Positions 18,636-26,628 of a DNA stretch of 51,242 bases are shown piece by piece (the first letter of the stretch is position 1; each line of letters opens with the position of its first letter). Source of the stretch: COE1 sp036310845 (GTDB taxonomy: Bacteria; Bacillota; Clostridia; Lachnospirales; Lachnospiraceae). A program made the position numbers and the translations under genes. The stretch is taken from contig JAXJRB010000184.1 in the NCBI GenBank assembly GCA_036310845.1, forward strand, positions 1-51,242. The letters are read 5' to 3'. The notes under the pieces were generated by a model. It saw only the letters and a program-made list of their open reading frames with translations, was not told where the DNA came from and ran no database searches.

Positions 18636-18701
18636 GTGAGCAAAGGTGTTCATTTTTTGAGTAGAAACTAATCTATCCATAAAATGAGCACCTTTACTTT
18701 T
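18636..18701 (+). promoter_or_regulatory. ANTAR hexaloop hairpin nested in a terminator, glnA leader
   Basis: GUGAGC (18636-18641) pairs with GUUCAU (18648-18653) around hexaloop AAAGGU (A1, G4). The stem sequence differs from the three minus-strand copies, so the structure rather than the sequence is conserved. Bases 18640-18656 instead pair with 18681-18696 in a long terminator-like stem ending in U4 (18698-18701), a weaker U tract than the others. The gap 18417-18768 contains only these two divergent leaders. Confidence 0.75.
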
Positions 18702-18768
18702 GAAAAAGAGTAATTATTCAGTACATTCATAATTGCGAACAAGATATCATATTTTTGGAGGTAGGTTT

Positions 18769-19980
18769 ATGAAGTATTCAAAACAAGAGATTATGCAATA
18801 TGTACAAGAAGAAGATGTGAAATTCATCCGCCTTGCCTTTTGTGATGTATTTGGCAAACAGAAAAACATATCCATTATGCCGGAAGAACTTCCCCGTGCT
18901 TTTGAATACGGCATTGCCATCGATGCCTCCGCTATTGAAGGTTTTGGTGATGAAACACACTCCGACTTATTACTTCATCCAGATGCAGACACTCTTATGC
19001 ATCTTCCTTGGAGACCGGAACATGGACGTGTTGTCCGTATGTTCTGTACTATTTCCTATCCTGACGGAAGAACCTTTGAATGTGATTCCCGCTCTATTTT
19101 AAAACAGGCGGTTCAAGATGCTGAAGAAGCAGGGTATCAATTTTTCTTTGGTGCTGAACAAGAATTTTATCTTTTTCATTTGGATGATAACGGAAATCCT
19201 ACAAAAGAACCTTATGATTATGCAGGTTATATGGATATTGCACCGGAAGACAGAGGCGAAAACATCCGACGTGAAATCTGTCTCACTCTTGAACAAATGG
19301 GAATCCGCCCGGAAAGCTCGCACCATGAAGAAGGTCCGGGACAAAATGAAATTGATTTTCGTTATTCCAGTCCCCTTGCTGCTGCAGACAATGCCATGAC
19401 CTTTCAAACAGTTGTTAAGACAGTTGCAAGACGTAATGGATTGGTTGCTGATTTTGGTCCAAAACCCCTTGAAGGAAAACCTGGCAACGGCTTTCACATT
19501 AACATGTCAGTAAAATCATCCGACGATACTGACAATATGGAATTTATGATTGCTGGTATCCTTGCCAAAATTTCTGATATGACTGTTTTCTTAAATCCAT
19601 TAGAAAGCTCCTATGAACGTTTTGGTAATCATAAAGCTCCAAGATACATTACTTGGTCCAGCGAAAATCGTTCACAGCTTGTTAGAATTCCTGCTGCCGT
19701 AGGTGAATACAGACGTGCTGAATTACGTTCTCCTGATCCATCAGCTAATACCTATCTGGCTTTCGCATTGATGATATATGCCAGCCTATATGGAATCCAA
19801 AACAAATTGGAATTACAAGCTCCTACAGATATCAACCTGTATAAAGCAGATATCGAAACACTTGCTCGCTTTGAGCCATTACCCGGAGATTTGAAATCCG
19901 CTTGTATTGTAGCAAAAAAAAGTGATTTTATCAGAGAACATATTCCTGATGCTATTCTGGATATTTATTGCAATAGATAG
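18769..19980 (+). CDS. glnA: Glutamine synthetase type I, short form
   Basis: ATP-dependent glutamine synthesis. 403 residues against about 440 for Bacillus GlnA. Motifs: FCDVFGKQKN near the start, FGAEQEFYLF metal site, EGPGQNEIDFRY, the ATP-site NGFHINMS, ITWSSENRSQLVRIP and RRAELRSPDPSANTYLAF. The protein stops soon after the AKKSDFIREH helix and lacks roughly the last 20 residues that in Bacillus form the tail interacting with GlnR/TnrA. That fits a lineage using an ANTAR antiterminator instead, but is inference. The ATG at 18769 is chosen for the GGAGG site upstream; an earlier in-frame codon has none. It leads the glnA-nitR operon. Confidence 0.93.
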   Translation: MKYSKQEIMQYVQEEDVKFIRLAFCDVFGKQKNISIMPEELPRAFEYGIAIDASAIEGFGDETHSDLLLHPDADTLMHLPWRPEHGRVVRMFCTISYPDGRTFECDSRSILKQAVQDAEEAGYQFFFGAEQEFYLFHLDDNGNPTKEPYDYAGYMDIAPEDRGENIRREICLTLEQMGIRPESSHHEEGPGQNEIDFRYSSPLAAADNAMTFQTVVKTVARRNGLVADFGPKPLEGKPGNGFHINMSVKSSDDTDNMEFMIAGILAKISDMTVFLNPLESSYERFGNHKAPRYITWSSENRSQLVRIPAAVGEYRRAELRSPDPSANTYLAFALMIYASLYGIQNKLELQAPTDINLYKADIETLARFEPLPGDLKSACIVAKKSDFIREHIPDAILDIYCNR

Positions 19981-20047
19981 TACGTAACTATTCAATGTCT
20001 TCATAGTTACGATAGTACAATATAGAGAAAAAAGGAGAAGGTTCAAA

Positions 20048-20632
20048 ATGAGTTTAAGAGAACGTGTTTATAGTATACTCGTAGTATCGGCAACGGTCAA
20101 CTTCACCTCCGCCTTTGCCAACCTGCTCCTCGAATCACGGTACCACCCGGTCGATACAGTTACAAGTATCAGTACTGCCAAGAGAATTCTTGCTGAAAAA
20201 AACTATGACTTTGTTATTATTAATGCACCTTTACCCGACGATATTGGAACACATTTTGCTATTGATACATGCACTTCAAAACAGACTGCTGTACTACTTC
20301 TTGTAAAAAATGATATTCATGCAGACATTCACGATAAAGTTGCTGAATATGGTGTATTTACTTTACCCAAGCCAATTTCCAAGCAAACCATGATGCATGC
20401 ATTTAATTGGTTAGAAAGCGCGAGAGAACGACTTCGACAACTTGAGAAAAAATCTATTTCGATTGAAGAAAAAATGGCTGAAATCCGACTAGTTAATAAA
20501 GCAAAATGGCTACTCATCAGCGAACTTCACATGAGTGAGCCTGATGCTCACCGTTATATTGAAAAGCAAGCAATGGATCGTTGTGTCGGCAGAAGATGCA
20601 TTTCCGAAGAAATTATTAGAACATATTCTTAA
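20048..20632 (+). CDS. nitR: ANTAR-domain transcription antiterminator (NitR-like)
   Basis: 194 residues. Residues 1-125 are a receiver-like fold and about 131-192 an ANTAR RNA-binding domain (AKWLLISELHMSEPDAHRYIEKQ then AMDRCVGRRCISEEII). The receiver is degenerate: the phospho-acceptor Asp is Asn59 (FVIINAPLP) and the acidic pair after strand 1 is Ser-Ala (LVVSAT), although the Lys of LPKP (residue 108) remains. Regulation by phosphorylation is therefore unlikely. It follows glnA by 67 bp, as does nitR in Clostridium saccharobutylicum, where an antitermination role in nitrogen control has been described. The four nearby hexaloop/terminator leaders are its likely targets. How it senses nitrogen is unknown. 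Confidence 0.9.
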   Translation: MSLRERVYSILVVSATVNFTSAFANLLLESRYHPVDTVTSISTAKRILAEKNYDFVIINAPLPDDIGTHFAIDTCTSKQTAVLLLVKNDIHADIHDKVAEYGVFTLPKPISKQTMMHAFNWLESARERLRQLEKKSISIEEKMAEIRLVNKAKWLLISELHMSEPDAHRYIEKQAMDRCVGRRCISEEIIRTYS

Positions 20633-20661
20633 TCTCATATAGATAAAATACCAAGAAAAAC

Positions 20662-20690
20662 GAGAGGTTTTTAACCTCTCGCAAAAAACT
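20662..20690 (-). terminator. Intrinsic terminator of the chemoreceptor gene
   Basis: A perfect 9-bp stem (CGAGAGGTT with AACCTCTCG) around a 3-nt loop. In the minus-strand RNA it is followed by a U tract; on the plus strand an A run follows, so it is a poor terminator for nitR. Confidence 0.8.
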
Positions 20691-22173
20691 AAAAGAACTG
20701 TTCCAAATTCGTCGCACTACTTTGTATATTGTGAATTGCTTTTTTTGCATCCTCCACATGATTCAAATTTTGTTTACTATTCTGGTTTGTCTGTTCCGCG
20801 CTTGCAGTTACTTCCTCCGTAATTCCCATTAACTTAGTAATGCTATCTACAATCTGATCATTTGCTTCCGACAAATGCTCAATTCTCGCATCTATTTCAT
20901 GTATATCTCCTAATAAAGCTCCGATATTACTATCTAACTGTTCCACAGAATCAACAGCTATCACAATTGCTTCATTCTGACTTTTCGCAGCTTCTACCGA
21001 TAGCTTAACAGATTCCATAACCATTTTTGCATTGGTATCCAAATCATTAATAATCTGTGTGATGCTTTCCGTTGAATTTCTAGTTTCCTCTGACAACTGT
21101 CTTATTTGATCTGCTACAACAGCAAAACCTTTTCCTGCCTCACCAGCTCTTGCACTTTCAATTGATGCATTCAACGCCAACATCTTGGTCTGATTCGATA
21201 TACTAATAATCATTCCAGTAATCTCAACAACTTCAGCTGTCTTATCCTGCAATTTCTCCATAGCAACCGTTACTTGCTCATTTGCAACTACAATTTTCTC
21301 TGACTGTTGTTTCAATCGTTCCATCATTTCCTGATTGCTACGAAGATTCTGACTAGAATCCTCTGCTACAGTGACCATCTTACCAGATCGTTCCTTTGTT
21401 TCTATAATCGCTACCTGAATATTCTGGGTCATATCTGTCTGGGACTCAATATTACTTGATGCTTGCTCTATTGCCTCTGCAATATTATCCATACTTTCTG
21501 TCGTTTTCACAGCCGAAGTCCAAAGTTTTTCAATCATTTCGGTGCCTGAATCTGAATTTTCCTTAACAGCACGTGATATACTTAAAATGGACTCCATCAT
21601 TCTTGCTTGCTCTTCTTTCTGCTCCTCTATCGCCCCCAATGCGTCATCACTAAACTGCTTACATAGATTTGACAATCTTCCCATTACAAGCATTATTGCC
21701 AATGTCATGATAACCTGACATACACCTTTTGTATCACTTTGGGCAACACCCATCGCCTTGCGAAGTATTTGGCCAACAATATAAAGCAACGTATAAACAA
21801 CATATGTTATACGATAGCTTTTTCTCTCATAATACGGAATAGAAACTGCCAATACACCAATTAAGATTAGTCCAAGATATGCAGCATCTGTGGTTATCAT
21901 ATAAATAATAAATTGAACTCCCATTTCTACCGCAACGATTGTTTTAAAATGTATCGTAGCTCTACTTCTCAGCATAACAGTCATGTTGAATACCGCAAAA
22001 ATGCACATAAGCACAATATTCCATATCAAAGCTTTCATTCTCTCATTTCCGTCGAATATAAGCATAATGTGATAAAAAATTAACACAAGAAATACAAGGC
22101 TTGATGCTAACAGAAAGAATCGATTCATTCTCTTCACTCTTTCTTCCACATTGTTATAACGAAATTTTTCCAC
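20689..22173 (-). CDS. Methyl-accepting chemotaxis protein, six-helix membrane type
   Basis: About 494 residues. The N-terminal 175 residues contain six hydrophobic helices with short loops, so there is no extracellular ligand domain. No HAMP domain is evident; a coiled region leads straight into the cytoplasmic signalling domain. The kinase-contact tip reads TKMLALNASIESARAGEAGKGFAVVADQIRQLSEET, matching the MCP consensus. It may sense membrane state or a hydrophobic ligand. I prefer the GTG at 22173, because AAAGGAG lies 8 nt before it; the ATG 18 nt upstream has no ribosome site and would itself encode that site. No che gene is nearby, so it is an orphan receptor here. Confidence 0.88.
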   Translation of the reverse strand: MEKFRYNNVEERVKRMNRFFLLASSLVFLVLIFYHIMLIFDGNERMKALIWNIVLMCIFAVFNMTVMLRSRATIHFKTIVAVEMGVQFIIYMITTDAAYLGLILIGVLAVSIPYYERKSYRITYVVYTLLYIVGQILRKAMGVAQSDTKGVCQVIMTLAIMLVMGRLSNLCKQFSDDALGAIEEQKEEQARMMESILSISRAVKENSDSGTEMIEKLWTSAVKTTESMDNIAEAIEQASSNIESQTDMTQNIQVAIIETKERSGKMVTVAEDSSQNLRSNQEMMERLKQQSEKIVVANEQVTVAMEKLQDKTAEVVEITGMIISISNQTKMLALNASIESARAGEAGKGFAVVADQIRQLSEETRNSTESITQIINDLDTNAKMVMESVKLSVEAAKSQNEAIVIAVDSVEQLDSNIGALLGDIHEIDARIEHLSEANDQIVDSITKLMGITEEVTASAEQTNQNSKQNLNHVEDAKKAIHNIQSSATNLEQFF

Positions 22174-22227
22174 CGCTCCTTCTCCTTTCATACAATATTA
22201 CTTTTTTACTTATTCTTATCTGTTAAG

Positions 22228-22257
22228 ATTGTATCATATTTTTATTTTGTCTGACAA
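22228..22257 (-). promoter_or_regulatory. Promoter of the chemoreceptor gene
   Basis: Minus-strand -35 TTGTCA (22252-22257) and -10 TACAAT (22228-22233), 18-bp spacer. Confidence 0.55.
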
Positions 22258-22350
22258 TGCGTTTGCGGTAATATTTTCTACATCCTTCAATTTATCGTTA
22301 CCGTTAACTCGTATCTCATTCCGACAACAATTTATATGTCAACTAAAACA

Positions 22351-22395
22351 AAAAAGTATCGACCATACTTTTAGTAAATATGATTGATACTTTTT
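22351..22395 (-). terminator. Terminator of plsC
   Basis: An AAAAAGTATC/GATACTTTTT stem around a long A/T-rich loop, followed by T residues on the minus strand. It lies just after the plsC stop. Confidence 0.7.
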
Positions 22396-22412
22396 TCATT
22401 TCCATATATTTT

Positions 22413-23120
22413 TTATATAGAGCTAGCATAAACGCCTCTATATTTTTCAGGCAACAGTCTAGCAATACTAATCATAAAATGCTGAAGCTTTCTTTCTTCG
22501 TATTCTTCCTTTGTTTCATCAGGCTCTTTTTCCAGCATTTGTATAGGTTCTCCTATTTTCACCCTGACCGCTGCATGATGAAACTTTTCTTTTCCCATAT
22601 CCTTATCATTGATTGGCAATAATTTTTCTGTTCCAGATAATCCTATTGGTACAATAAGAGCTTTTGATAACTTCTGCATCATAACAACACCCTTTTTACC
22701 TGCAATCATACTTCCACATCGGCTTCTTGTTCCTTCTGGAAAAACTAAAACATTCTCTCCTTTTTTGAGTATCTTAATGATTTTTTTCAATCCATCATTA
22801 TCTGCTGAATTCGGAATAATAGGTGTTGTCTTAACCGTAATAACTCCCAAATTCGTAAAGCTATTATCTCCCAACTTCACACCTGCCACAAATGTAACAT
22901 CTTCCTTTTTTAATACTTCATTTAAAATCAAACCATCCGCATTACTCAAATGATTGCAAATAAACAATATCGGTCCCTTTACATCTTTTATGTTCTCATA
23001 CCCTTCTACACTTACATTCGCATACTTATGTAAAATGCCACGAACAAACCTACTAGCAATCTTCTTTGTTACTCTTTCCGGCATAAATTCTAACATTTTT
23101 ATTAATATTTTAATTCCCAT
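22413..23120 (-). CDS. plsC: 1-acyl-sn-glycerol-3-phosphate acyltransferase
   Basis: 235-residue PlsC-family acyltransferase making phosphatidic acid from lysophosphatidic acid. The catalytic HX4D motif is present as FICNHLSNAD, and the glycerol-phosphate site as VFPEGTRSR; the later IVPIGLSGTEKLLP matches motif IV. It lacks a long N-terminal membrane segment, so it is probably a peripheral membrane protein. The start is 33 bp after the Uup gene in the same direction, suggesting one transcript. A neighbouring acyltransferase of another specificity cannot be excluded. Confidence 0.88.
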   Translation of the reverse strand: MGIKILIKMLEFMPERVTKKIASRFVRGILHKYANVSVEGYENIKDVKGPILFICNHLSNADGLILNEVLKKEDVTFVAGVKLGDNSFTNLGVITVKTTPIIPNSADNDGLKKIIKILKKGENVLVFPEGTRSRCGSMIAGKKGVVMMQKLSKALIVPIGLSGTEKLLPINDKDMGKEKFHHAAVRVKIGEPIQMLEKEPDETKEEYEERKLQHFMISIARLLPEKYRGVYASSI

Positions 23121-23153
23121 CTTAACAACCCCTTCTAAGTCTTATCGTTCTGT

Positions 23154-25013
23154 CTAGCTATTTTGCGCTTCAATTCGTTCTGCAAGGTCCTGCAAATACA
23201 TCCAGCGCTCCATCTTTTCTTCCAAAGCAGCCTCTGTTTCTTCTTTCTGCTTCGTAATCTCATTCAATTTCACAAAATCTCTAGAATTTGCAACCAAATC
23301 CTGTTCCAGCTTGACCAGCTTTTCTTCTAAAGCTGCAATATCTGCATCAATGGTCTCATATTCCTTTTGTTCTTTATAAGTAAATTTTAACTTATCTTGT
23401 CTGTTTTTTAAGCATTTTAAACTCTTTGCCGAAGCTTCCTCTGAAGAAAAGCCTATCTGTTTTTTCGTAGCAACCTTTTCATAACCTGATACCGACACAC
23501 TCTCTTCTTCCTGCTTACTTGCCTGATAATCCGTAAATCCTCCTTCGTATTGTTTGATTGTTCCATCTTCGAATGCAAAGATTCTTCTTACCGTTCTATC
23601 AAGGAAATATCGGTCATGAGATACTGTGATTACAATTCCATCAAAATGATCCAAATAATCCTCTAATATAGTTAATGTTTGAATATCTAAATCATTCGTT
23701 GGCTCATCAAGTATCAATACATTTGGAGCTTCCATCAATACACGAAGCAGATTGAGTCGTCTCTTCTCCCCTCCCGACAGCTTTCCAAGTGGAGAATACT
23801 GCTTCTCAGCAGGAAAAAGAAAACGCTCCAACATAACAGAAGCTGATACAGAGCCATCTACTGTCTGTACATACTCTGCAGTATTACGAATATAATCAAT
23901 CACTCGCATATTAGGATCCATATACGCAAGTCCTGCTTCTTTATCCGTTCTGATTTCCTGTGCATAGTATCCAATTTTAATCGTCTGACCGACAATCACT
24001 TCACCTTCATCCGGCTGTTCCATTCCACAGATAATCTTCATCATAGTTGACTTACCGCAACCATTTTCGCCAATGAAACCAATTCTGTCATTTTTCAAAA
24101 AGATATAATTAAAATGATCTATCAGCATTCTACCATCATAGCTCTTTGTAATATCTTTTAACTCAACGGTTGTCTTACCCATTCTGGTAGAAACCGAGCT
24201 AAGCTCTAGCTGAGCATCCTGTACCGGTCCCTTTTGAGCCGCAAGCGCTTCATAACGCTGAATGTGCGCCTTCTGCTTAGTACTTCTTGCTCTTGCACCA
24301 CGCTTCATCCATTCAATTTCTACACGAAGTATGCTCTGACGCTTACGTTCAGTCGCTAATGCCATCTCCTCGCGTTCTGCCTTTAACTCCAGAAATCCGG
24401 AATAATTTGTCTGATAGCTATAGGTCTTTCCTTTATCAATCTCAACGATTCGATTCGAAACACTGTCTAAGAAATATCTGTCATGTGTTACCATGATAAG
24501 CGCACCACGAAAACTCTTTAAGTATTCCTCCAGCCAGTCTGCCATTGCTGAATCCAAATGGTTTGTTGGCTCATCCAAAACCAACACATCTGCCTGTGAC
24601 AACAATGTATTTGCTAATGCAATACGTTTTCTCTGCCCACCAGACATATATGCAACCTTTTGATCGTAATCTGTGATGCCAAGCTTTTGTAACATGGATT
24701 TTGCTTCACTTTCCAATGACCATTCATTGTCCTGTGTAAGATTATTCTTCATTACACACTCTAAAGCAGTTGCTCCCTCATCAAATATTGGATTTTGAGA
24801 CAAATAGCGAATTACAATATGATTTGCTCTTGTTATCGTCCCTTTATCCGGTTCTTCCAAGCCAACTACCATTCTAAGCAAAGTTGTCTTACCAGTTCCA
24901 TTTATTCCAATAATTCCAACCTTTTCCTGCTCATTAACTGCAAAGGATGCTTCATCAAAAAGTAAACTATCTGTATATGATTTTGTTATATTTTCTACAT
25001 TAATTAAGTTCAT
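23154..25013 (-). CDS. uup: ABC-F ATPase, Uup type
   Basis: 619 residues with two ABC domains and no membrane helices. Walker A: GINGTGKTTL and GENGCGKSTM; signature: YMSGGQRKR and LSGGEKRR; Walker B followed by DEPTNHLD and DEPTNDLD. The linker (ERKRQSILRVEIEWMKRGARARSTKQKAHIQRYEAL) is the hallmark of Uup, and the C-terminal about 85 residues form a Glu/Lys-rich coiled coil as in the DNA-binding tail of Uup. ABC-F proteins act on ribosomes; Uup is linked to ribosome rescue and transposon-excision phenotypes. A resistance ABC-F role is less likely given the Uup linker. Confidence 0.88.
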   Translation of the reverse strand: MNLINVENITKSYTDSLLFDEASFAVNEQEKVGIIGINGTGKTTLLRMVVGLEEPDKGTITRANHIVIRYLSQNPIFDEGATALECVMKNNLTQDNEWSLESEAKSMLQKLGITDYDQKVAYMSGGQRKRIALANTLLSQADVLVLDEPTNHLDSAMADWLEEYLKSFRGALIMVTHDRYFLDSVSNRIVEIDKGKTYSYQTNYSGFLELKAEREEMALATERKRQSILRVEIEWMKRGARARSTKQKAHIQRYEALAAQKGPVQDAQLELSSVSTRMGKTTVELKDITKSYDGRMLIDHFNYIFLKNDRIGFIGENGCGKSTMMKIICGMEQPDEGEVIVGQTIKIGYYAQEIRTDKEAGLAYMDPNMRVIDYIRNTAEYVQTVDGSVSASVMLERFLFPAEKQYSPLGKLSGGEKRRLNLLRVLMEAPNVLILDEPTNDLDIQTLTILEDYLDHFDGIVITVSHDRYFLDRTVRRIFAFEDGTIKQYEGGFTDYQASKQEEESVSVSGYEKVATKKQIGFSSEEASAKSLKCLKNRQDKLKFTYKEQKEYETIDADIAALEEKLVKLEQDLVANSRDFVKLNEITKQKEETEAALEEKMERWMYLQDLAERIEAQNS

Positions 25014-25062
25014 ATTTTTTCCTCAATATTTTTATAAAACAATATTCTACGACATGTACTAC

Positions 25063-25596
25063 TTACTCTGCTTTCTCCACTTTATTTTTTCTAGAAAAAC
25101 AGATATATGTAATCAATAAACCAATTTCCGGTAAGATAAATGTTCCTATTTTCAATAATATATGATGCATAGCCAAACTACTACATACTTTCACATAAGT
25201 AACTCTTTTTAAAACAAATACAATTGCTGTACTAACCACAAAAAGCACAACGCACATAATCAATTGCCCTATCTGGACATCCATATCTAACTGCTTTGTT
25301 TCAATATAATTTTGGATCGAGTATAATGCATTTTCTATTAGGTGTTTTTTCGAAAATGATATACATTTTGCACCTATCGCATCGAGTATAATTTCAACCA
25401 AAAACAACCATTTCCACTGTTTCCAAGTATTTTTATATATTAAATATGTTCCATAAAATGGAATTAAACTTTTCCACCACTTTTCTTGCCACGCTTGAAA
25501 AATAAGGCACATACAAATCATCGTTACAACACTCCATACAAGCCCTAATACATTTTCCGGTGTAACTAAAAATTTTATTGCTAAATCTAAAATCAT
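25063..25596 (-). CDS. Small integral membrane protein, unknown function
   Basis: 177 residues with about four hydrophobic helices (near 14-35, 60-75, 107-128, 146-168) and a C-terminal basic tail. Between the first two helices lies WWKSLIPFYGTYLIYKNTW, a motif seen in uncharacterised Clostridia membrane proteins of the DUF5684 kind; I am not certain of the family. It lies 49 bp upstream of the Uup gene in the same direction. No catalytic motif was seen. Preceded by GAGAGGTG as a ribosome site. Confidence 0.65.
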   Translation of the reverse strand: MILDLAIKFLVTPENVLGLVWSVVTMICMCLIFQAWQEKWWKSLIPFYGTYLIYKNTWKQWKWLFLVEIILDAIGAKCISFSKKHLIENALYSIQNYIETKQLDMDVQIGQLIMCVVLFVVSTAIVFVLKRVTYVKVCSSLAMHHILLKIGTFILPEIGLLITYICFSRKNKVEKAE

Positions 25597-25719
25597 ATCT
25601 TATGTCACCTCTCAAACGAACCTATTATATCAATCTTTTATTTAATTGACAACAAATCCAAAACCAGTATATCGAATTCCTGTCCAATATTATTACTATA
25701 CACTTCATTTCTGTAACAA

Positions 25720-25748
25720 ATAATAAAGAAGCCGATACTATCGACTTC
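25720..25748 (-). terminator. Probable terminator of greA
   Basis: An 8-bp stem (GAAGTCGA with TCGGCTTC, one G-U) and 5-nt loop on the minus strand, followed by TTTATTATTT, just after the greA stop. Confidence 0.6.
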
Positions 25749-25761
25749 TCCATAAACCTAT

Positions 25762-26265
25762 TTAAAATTTTCTAATTTCTATTGAATCGTCATCCGGGGT
25801 ATTTTCCACCTTTTTGACAACCACATCATATCCAAAGCTATCATTTACCTGAACATGAACCTGATCGCCTTCTTTATGCCCAATCAGCGCCTTCGCAATT
25901 GGTGATTCAATACTAATCAAACCTTGTAAGGGATTATTTCTAATGGTTGTAACAAGTCTGTAGATTTCAGTTGTACCATCGTCCACAAACTCAACCTCAA
26001 CCGTCTTATTCAAACCTATTTCATCCTCTTTGGAATCATCTTCGATAATCTCTGCTGTTTTTATCATACGTTCCAAATAACGAATACGGCTTTCATTTTG
26101 ATTCTTATATTTTTTAGCTGCATAATACTCGAAATTCTCACTCAAGTCTCCCTGCGCTCTCGCTTCCTTTACCTGCTCAAGTGCTTCTTTTCGAATTACC
26201 AACTTTCTATGCTCAATTTCTTCTTCCATTTTCTTGATGTCATTTCTAGTCAGTCTGTCATTCAT
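25762..26265 (-). CDS. greA: Transcription elongation factor GreA
   Basis: 167 residues. The N-terminal coiled coil carries the acidic tip motif GDLSENFEYYAAK, which reaches into the RNA polymerase secondary channel and stimulates cleavage of backtracked RNA. The C-terminal FKBP-like domain ends with EGDQVHVQVND. It is slightly longer than E. coli GreA (158). The start codon overlaps the stop of the upstream zinc-ribbon gene (ATGA), so the two are translationally coupled. Being next to many genes controlled by terminators is probably coincidental. Confidence 0.9.
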   Translation of the reverse strand: MNDRLTRNDIKKMEEEIEHRKLVIRKEALEQVKEARAQGDLSENFEYYAAKKYKNQNESRIRYLERMIKTAEIIEDDSKEDEIGLNKTVEVEFVDDGTTEIYRLVTTIRNNPLQGLISIESPIAKALIGHKEGDQVHVQVNDSFGYDVVVKKVENTPDDDSIEIRKF

Positions 26266-26432
26266 TGCTCATAAACCCCTTTTTTCTTTACTACTCCATT
26301 CAACCAGACACGTTTACAACAGGTACAGGTAAAATCCTGCGTTTCTGCATTAAATACCATAACATAACCACCACATACGGGACAAGTTGCTACATACTCA
26401 ATCATTTGATTCAATGTCATCTGATTCTGCAT
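26262..26432 (-). CDS. Tiny zinc-ribbon protein coupled to greA
   Basis: A 56-residue protein found by reading the minus strand upstream of greA. It has two CxxC knuckles: Cys17-Cys20 (ATCPVCGG) and Cys36-Cys39 (FTCTCCKRVW), a compact zinc ribbon. Its TGA shares bases with the greA ATG (ATGA overlap), good support for a real, co-translated gene. A purine-rich AAAGGCAGGG lies about 7 nt before the ATG. Function unknown; a partner in transcription would be a guess from position. Confidence 0.7.
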   Translation of the reverse strand: MQNQMTLNQMIEYVATCPVCGGYVMVFNAETQDFTCTCCKRVWLNGVVKKKGVYEQ

Positions 26433-26628
26433 ATTGATCCCTGCCTTTCCATGGCTCTAACAGCCATTGTCTTATTAATAGAAAGCAGTAAGTATAATTA
26501 TTTATTGCACCTGATTTAGATCATTTTTTCTTTTTCAAATTCTATGATCAATTAACTATTTTTCTAATACTAACTCTTCATCCCTATATTTGCACATCAA
26601 TCAAATTCGTCAAAGAAACCAATAAAAT

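Noticed and set aside
20138..20147. CGGTACCACC, resembling the reverse of a T-box GGTGGTACCG motif
   Set aside because: It lies inside the nitR coding sequence, with no specifier stem or terminator around it; chance similarity.
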